Source: CAYTZA01 sp964442365
GTDB taxonomy: Bacteria > Patescibacteriota > Minisyncoccia > Phycocordibacterales > DAORIS01
Direction: 5' to 3'
Assembly: GCA_964442365.1 (NCBI GenBank)
Contig: CAYTZA010000024.1
Location: forward strand, 1 to 10,235
DNA: 10,235 nucleotides
Positions within the stretch are counted from its first letter, which is position 1; every line of letters begins with the position of its first letter. Shown piece after piece: positions 7,028 through 10,235 of this stretch. The translations under genes and the position numbers were made by a program. The notes beneath the pieces were generated by a model that worked only from the letters and a program-made list of their open reading frames with translations, did no database searches and was not told the origin of the DNA.

Positions 7028-8328
7028 AGAAAAAGGCATTTTTAATACTTTCCGACCTCTTCTCCCTCACCCTCGCTTTTCTTCTTGCTTTCTTTTTGCG
7101 CACCTCACCATTTTCAACTTCTCAATTTGGAATACTAAATTACGATGTGATATTGTATTTATTTACTTTTATTTGTGGTTCATTTTTAATGCTACTTGTC
7201 TTTGGTGGCTTTAAACTTTATCAAGTGAGAACAATAGAACTATCAGCCAGAATCTTTACCGTCCTCAAAGCTCTTGGAGTCTCAACATTCATAACTGCTA
7301 CACTTATTTATCTCATAAAGTTTGATTTCTCTCGAGGAATATTCTTTATGACAATAGGACTAACTGTGATATTTATCTGTATAGGTAGATATCTGATCTT
7401 CAAACAAAGACAAAAAAAGCTATGCGACAAAGATATAGAGATGATAATCATAGGCGACGGTGACCGTGCTAATAATATAGAAAAACAAGTCAAAGAAATT
7501 CACCCCCACTCTATTTGTAAAAAACTTGACATCAACAACAATACAACATACCACTTTCTAACATCATACCCTTCAACCGAAATCTTCATTGCTGATGAAG
7601 CTTTATCAAGAGACAAAGTATTATCTATTATTGCCGATGAATCATTAAAACATCATAGTTTTAGAATCATATTAGATACTTTCCGATTAGCAACTGGAGA
7701 GGTTCGCATAAACGACATAGACGAAGTACCATCCATTTCACCACAAAACGAGCCCACAACCCTGTATAAGCTAGTAAAACGCTCTATAGATGTAGCGATC
7801 TCAAGTATTAGCATAATTATCATCTCCCCTATCTGGCTCATTACAGCGATACTAATAAAGCTTGATTCCAAAGGACCAGTTCATATTCTGCAAACTCGCA
7901 TAGGTTGGAATGGTAAACCATTTACTATATACAAATTTAGAACAATGAGAAGTGATGTTCCTCTATACGAAATAGCACCCAAAAATGGTATAGACTCCCG
8001 AGTAACAAATATTGGCAAGACCCTTAGGAGATTGAGTATAGATGAGATACCTCAACTGCTCAATATTTTGAACGGTGAGATGAGTATCGTTGGACCAAGA
8101 CCAGAGATGCCATTCATCGCCGACAATTACACTCAATGGCAAAAGTTTCGCCTCAAAGCCAAGCCTGGACTCACTGGTCTATGGCAAATCTTAGGCAGAA
8201 AAGATCTGCCACTTCATGAAAATCTTGAATATGATTTTTATTATGTCACCAATCAAAACTTACTTTTGGATTGGTCAATAATCCTAAAAACTGTACCGTC
8301 AGTTCTCTTTGGTAGAGGAGCCTACTAA
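7024..8328 (+). CDS. Polyprenyl-phosphate sugar-1-phosphate transferase (WbaP/WcaJ type)
   Basis: This is the probable initiating enzyme, which transfers a hexose-1-phosphate from a nucleotide sugar to undecaprenyl phosphate at the inner face of the membrane. Of 434 residues, the first 125 contain about four hydrophobic helices (near 5-25, 42-62, 80-98, 106-126). A reduced Rossmann-like middle domain follows (MIIIGDGDRANNIEKQ at 140-155). The catalytic bacterial sugar transferase domain spans about 247-430: KRSIDVAIS at 252-260 opens the re-entrant helix, with FRTMRSD at 305-311, RRLSIDEIPQLLNIL at 335-349, SIVGPRPEMP at 354-363 and PGLTGLWQI at 381-389. LEYDFYYV at 401-408 matches the family's conserved tyrosine-aspartate stretch. 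The middle domain looks shorter than in WbaP/WcaJ relatives. The sugar (galactose, glucose or another) is not decidable. It ends 13 bases from the convergent gene's stop. Confidence 0.94.
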   Translation: MKKKAFLILSDLFSLTLAFLLAFFLRTSPFSTSQFGILNYDVILYLFTFICGSFLMLLVFGGFKLYQVRTIELSARIFTVLKALGVSTFITATLIYLIKFDFSRGIFFMTIGLTVIFICIGRYLIFKQRQKKLCDKDIEMIIIGDGDRANNIEKQVKEIHPHSICKKLDINNNTTYHFLTSYPSTEIFIADEALSRDKVLSIIADESLKHHSFRIILDTFRLATGEVRINDIDEVPSISPQNEPTTLYKLVKRSIDVAISSISIIIISPIWLITAILIKLDSKGPVHILQTRIGWNGKPFTIYKFRTMRSDVPLYEIAPKNGIDSRVTNIGKTLRRLSIDEIPQLLNILNGEMSIVGPRPEMPFIADNYTQWQKFRLKAKPGLTGLWQILGRKDLPLHENLEYDFYYVTNQNLLLDWSIILKTVPSVLFGRGAY

Positions 8329-8341
8329 TAAACAGAATCTA

Positions 8342-10222
8342 TTACAAAATATCAGAAATTTTCTTTTTATAATCTATAAGTATTTTAAGATTTTCACTCA
8401 TTAATGACGAATTAGGATCATTTTTATACCACAATGATTTTTCATACTTCGAATATATCGGCACAACCTGATCTATATATGACAAAGCTTCACTATATTT
8501 CTTTTGCCCAAAATCGAACTGTACTAATTTTACATAATAAGAAAGATCGCTGGCTGGAAAATATTTGATGGCCTTAATCAAACTTTCACGATAATTAACA
8601 TCTTCCCCTAACTGTTCTTCTGTTCTTGCCAAAGCTCCCCAATATATCCCGTTTTCAGGAAAGATTTCTATTGCTTTCAGTATACAATTCTTAGCTGGGC
8701 CATATTTGCCATTAGCATAATATACTCTCCAAAGATTGTACCAAGTCAAAGGTTCATGAGAGTTATGTAAGGTCGATTCAAAATAACTATCTACAGCCCC
8801 ATCACTATCTTTAAAATTTAAGTATTGCACATCTCCCCTTGCCCGTACCAAATCTGCTCGCAATATCTGAATTGAAACGATCGAAGCAACAATTATAAGA
8901 GCAAGGAATGCGTAGTTGACCCATTTAGGTAAATATTCTGTAATTTTGCTTTTTGGTTCGTCGGTATAAAGTAAATACCCATACAATGAACTGGCAAAGA
9001 CAAAAAATACTAATAAAAGTAAATAATTACTCCAATCAAAATCCATTAAGCCGTGAACCGTGCTACCGACCAATGCAGTGAAAATAACAATAACCAAAAA
9101 TGAAAACTCTTTTCTGCGTTTTATCATCTTTATCATGCTATAGAATAGCGAGATGATAAATGCCAAGAAAATTGCTGTAACAATAATTCCGTTTTCAACC
9201 AACATTTTTAACATCCAATTGTGTGGATCTGCAAATGAGCCATAACTCGGGTCAATCTTGTACAATCGCACAGCATTTGCATATAGCCCTAAACCAAATC
9301 CGGTCAAAGGCTCATGGAGAAAAGTCTTCCAAGCATCGGCAAAATAATTTAATCTTGCAACGAAAGCATTCTCCCCTATGGTTTGTTGTGGGAATAAGAC
9401 CATATCTATAGGTCTTGATGCATCAGGAGCTAGGGTAGTTTCTCTGGCCATAGCCCAAATTCCACAAAAGATAACAAAAGAAAGTATTACTAGAATCCCA
9501 ACCTTTTTATATACTCGTTTCAATTCTAACCTAGCAAAATTTTCTTTGATCGTTGACCAAAAAACTGCAACAGAAAATGCTACTGCTAGAATAATCGACA
9601 ACCATGTACCACGAGAAAATGTGAGAACCATACTAGTAAAAAGTACGGCACTTGAAAACATCCACACATATCTCTGCCACTTCTTCCCTTCTTCAAAGAT
9701 AAAGTAGATGCTGAGTAATAAAGGAAGTATGAGGAAACCACCATAGACATTGTGGGTGCCTATAATACCACTAAGACGAGTGTAAGATGTAAGACCGATC
9801 TCGATAAATTTTGTAATAGAAAAAATGCCAAAAACAGCAGATAGTACAACAATTATTTTTGAAATATTTACCAAACGAGACTTTTCTATGACTAAATTTT
9901 GGCAGTATACGAAAATACCGATATATCCAATAAACCACACAATCGTAGTAACTGATCTCGAGACAAGAAGCGAAAATGGGAGAAACAATAGTAAACTAAA
10001 CACAAATACACTAAATATGATATTTGTACTTGTCATGCGAATATCTCGATGGAATCGATTTGCAACAAAGAGCAGAAGGACTGAAATCATAACTACAAAA
10101 CTGCCAAAATACGATAGATTTGCACTCAATAAGAATGGTGACGAAAGTAGTACAATAATTGCAAGGTAAAACATATTTATGAATAATAGATAATGAATAG
10201 ATCTTACCACCTTGCTCGTCAA
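8342..10222 (-). CDS. O-antigen ligase/polymerase-like membrane protein with C-terminal TPR-like region
   Basis: This is a multi-spanning protein of the WaaL/Wzy/PglL group, 626 residues from the TTG at 10222. About thirteen hydrophobic helices lie between residues 17 and 453. The Wzy_C-type signature appears as TFSRGTWLS at 201-209 and, in the large loop after the ninth helix, ADPHNWMLKMLVENG at 331-345 with the family's conserved histidine. From about 490 to 600 there are helix pairs of TPR character (WYNLWRVYYANGKYGPAKNCILKAIEIFP, then similar units at about 526-556 and 561-590). With the N-terminus inside (K4, R7), both the histidine loop and the TPR region face outward. The gene could ligate glycan to an acceptor or polymerise repeats; sequence cannot decide. 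The start is uncertain: the frame is open to the window edge, and ATG 10174 is an alternative that would give 610 residues. Confidence 0.88.
   Translation of the reverse strand: MTSKVVRSIHYLLFINMFYLAIIVLLSSPFLLSANLSYFGSFVVMISVLLLFVANRFHRDIRMTSTNIIFSVFVFSLLLFLPFSLLVSRSVTTIVWFIGYIGIFVYCQNLVIEKSRLVNISKIIVVLSAVFGIFSITKFIEIGLTSYTRLSGIIGTHNVYGGFLILPLLLSIYFIFEEGKKWQRYVWMFSSAVLFTSMVLTFSRGTWLSIILAVAFSVAVFWSTIKENFARLELKRVYKKVGILVILSFVIFCGIWAMARETTLAPDASRPIDMVLFPQQTIGENAFVARLNYFADAWKTFLHEPLTGFGLGLYANAVRLYKIDPSYGSFADPHNWMLKMLVENGIIVTAIFLAFIISLFYSMIKMIKRRKEFSFLVIVIFTALVGSTVHGLMDFDWSNYLLLLVFFVFASSLYGYLLYTDEPKSKITEYLPKWVNYAFLALIIVASIVSIQILRADLVRARGDVQYLNFKDSDGAVDSYFESTLHNSHEPLTWYNLWRVYYANGKYGPAKNCILKAIEIFPENGIYWGALARTEEQLGEDVNYRESLIKAIKYFPASDLSYYVKLVQFDFGQKKYSEALSYIDQVVPIYSKYEKSLWYKNDPNSSLMSENLKILIDYKKKISDIL
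10194..10222 (-). promoter_or_regulatory. Possible -35/-10 pair overlapping the annotated start of the ligase-like gene
   Basis: On the minus strand TTGACG (10222-10217) and TATTCA (10199-10194) are separated by exactly 17 bases, the standard spacing. If this is a promoter, the TTG taken as start codon is really part of a -35 box, and translation would begin at ATG 10174 with a leader of about 13 bases. Against this, the residues encoded from the TTG (including K4 and R7) look like a normal cytoplasmic N-terminus ahead of the first membrane helix. I leave both readings open. Confidence 0.3.
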
Positions 10223-10223
10223 A

Positions 10224-10235
10224 CAAAAAACCCGC
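10224..10235 (-). terminator. Possible 3' arm of a terminator at the window edge
   Basis: Read on the minus strand, the last bases are GCGGGTTTTTTG, which looks like the closing G+C stem and U-run of an intrinsic terminator for a leftward gene beyond the right edge. The other stem arm would lie outside the window, so the hairpin cannot be verified. If real, it would separate the ligase-like gene from its upstream neighbour. Confidence 0.35.

Noticed and set aside
8351..8366. AGAAATTTTCTTTTT as an intrinsic terminator after the sugar transferase
   Set aside because: The inverted repeat has no loop and no G+C pairs; it is unlikely to form a terminator hairpin.
9223..10169. Plus-strand open frames within the ligase-like gene
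   Set aside because: They are antisense to a clear membrane protein gene, with low-complexity, non-family translations.
1..10235. Recoded TGA (glycine or tryptophan)
   Set aside because: TGA ends several genes exactly where family lengths end or where the next ATG overlaps it, so it is a normal stop here.

Overview
The window is a bacterial surface-polysaccharide (O-antigen or capsule type) biosynthesis and export locus. It has nine protein genes packed almost end to end and no gene-free stretch above about 65 bases. I see no tRNA, rRNA, CRISPR array or insertion sequence. Base composition is AT-rich (roughly one third G+C by eye), except for a G+C-rich block inside the ABC ATPase gene. TAA, TAG and TGA are all used as stops. 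Few genes have a recognisable Shine-Dalgarno site, and two genes sit just behind a near-identical extended -10 promoter with a short leader. Together with the envelope gene repertoire, this is compatible with a Patescibacteria/CPR-type bacterium, but the taxonomy is a weak inference and other AT-rich bacteria are possible.

Layout. (1) Bases 1-738, minus strand: a GT-B fold glycosyltransferase cut by the left edge, diverging from the main operon. (2) Bases 770-3735, plus strand: an ABC-2 polysaccharide permease (Wzm type), its ATPase with a C-terminal carbohydrate-recognition-like extension (Wzt type), and an FkbM-family methyltransferase whose start overlaps the ATPase stop. (3) Bases 3765-4781: an HlpA-like GT-A glycosyltransferase. 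(4) Bases 4844-8328, behind its own promoter: a second, divergent FkbM methyltransferase, a GT4 glycosyltransferase, and a polyprenyl-phosphate sugar-1-phosphate transferase (WbaP/WcaJ type). (5) Bases 8342-10222, minus strand and convergent: a multi-spanning O-antigen ligase/polymerase-like protein with a C-terminal TPR-like region.

Inferred working model: the WbaP-type enzyme starts a glycan on a polyprenyl phosphate carrier at the inner face of the membrane. The three glycosyltransferases extend it and the FkbM enzymes methylate hydroxyls. Wzm/Wzt then exports the finished chain, with the variable C-terminal half of Wzt perhaps selecting a methylated end. The WaaL/Wzy-like protein could transfer the chain to its final acceptor outside the membrane.

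The points most worth a second look are the sharp composition break inside the Wzt-type gene, the FkbM-Wzt coupling as a possible cap-and-export module, the pairing of an ABC exporter with a TPR-bearing ligase/polymerase, and the repeated promoter motif. I do not see a clearly unprecedented system. This is a mosaic variant of the ABC-dependent glycan export pathway.
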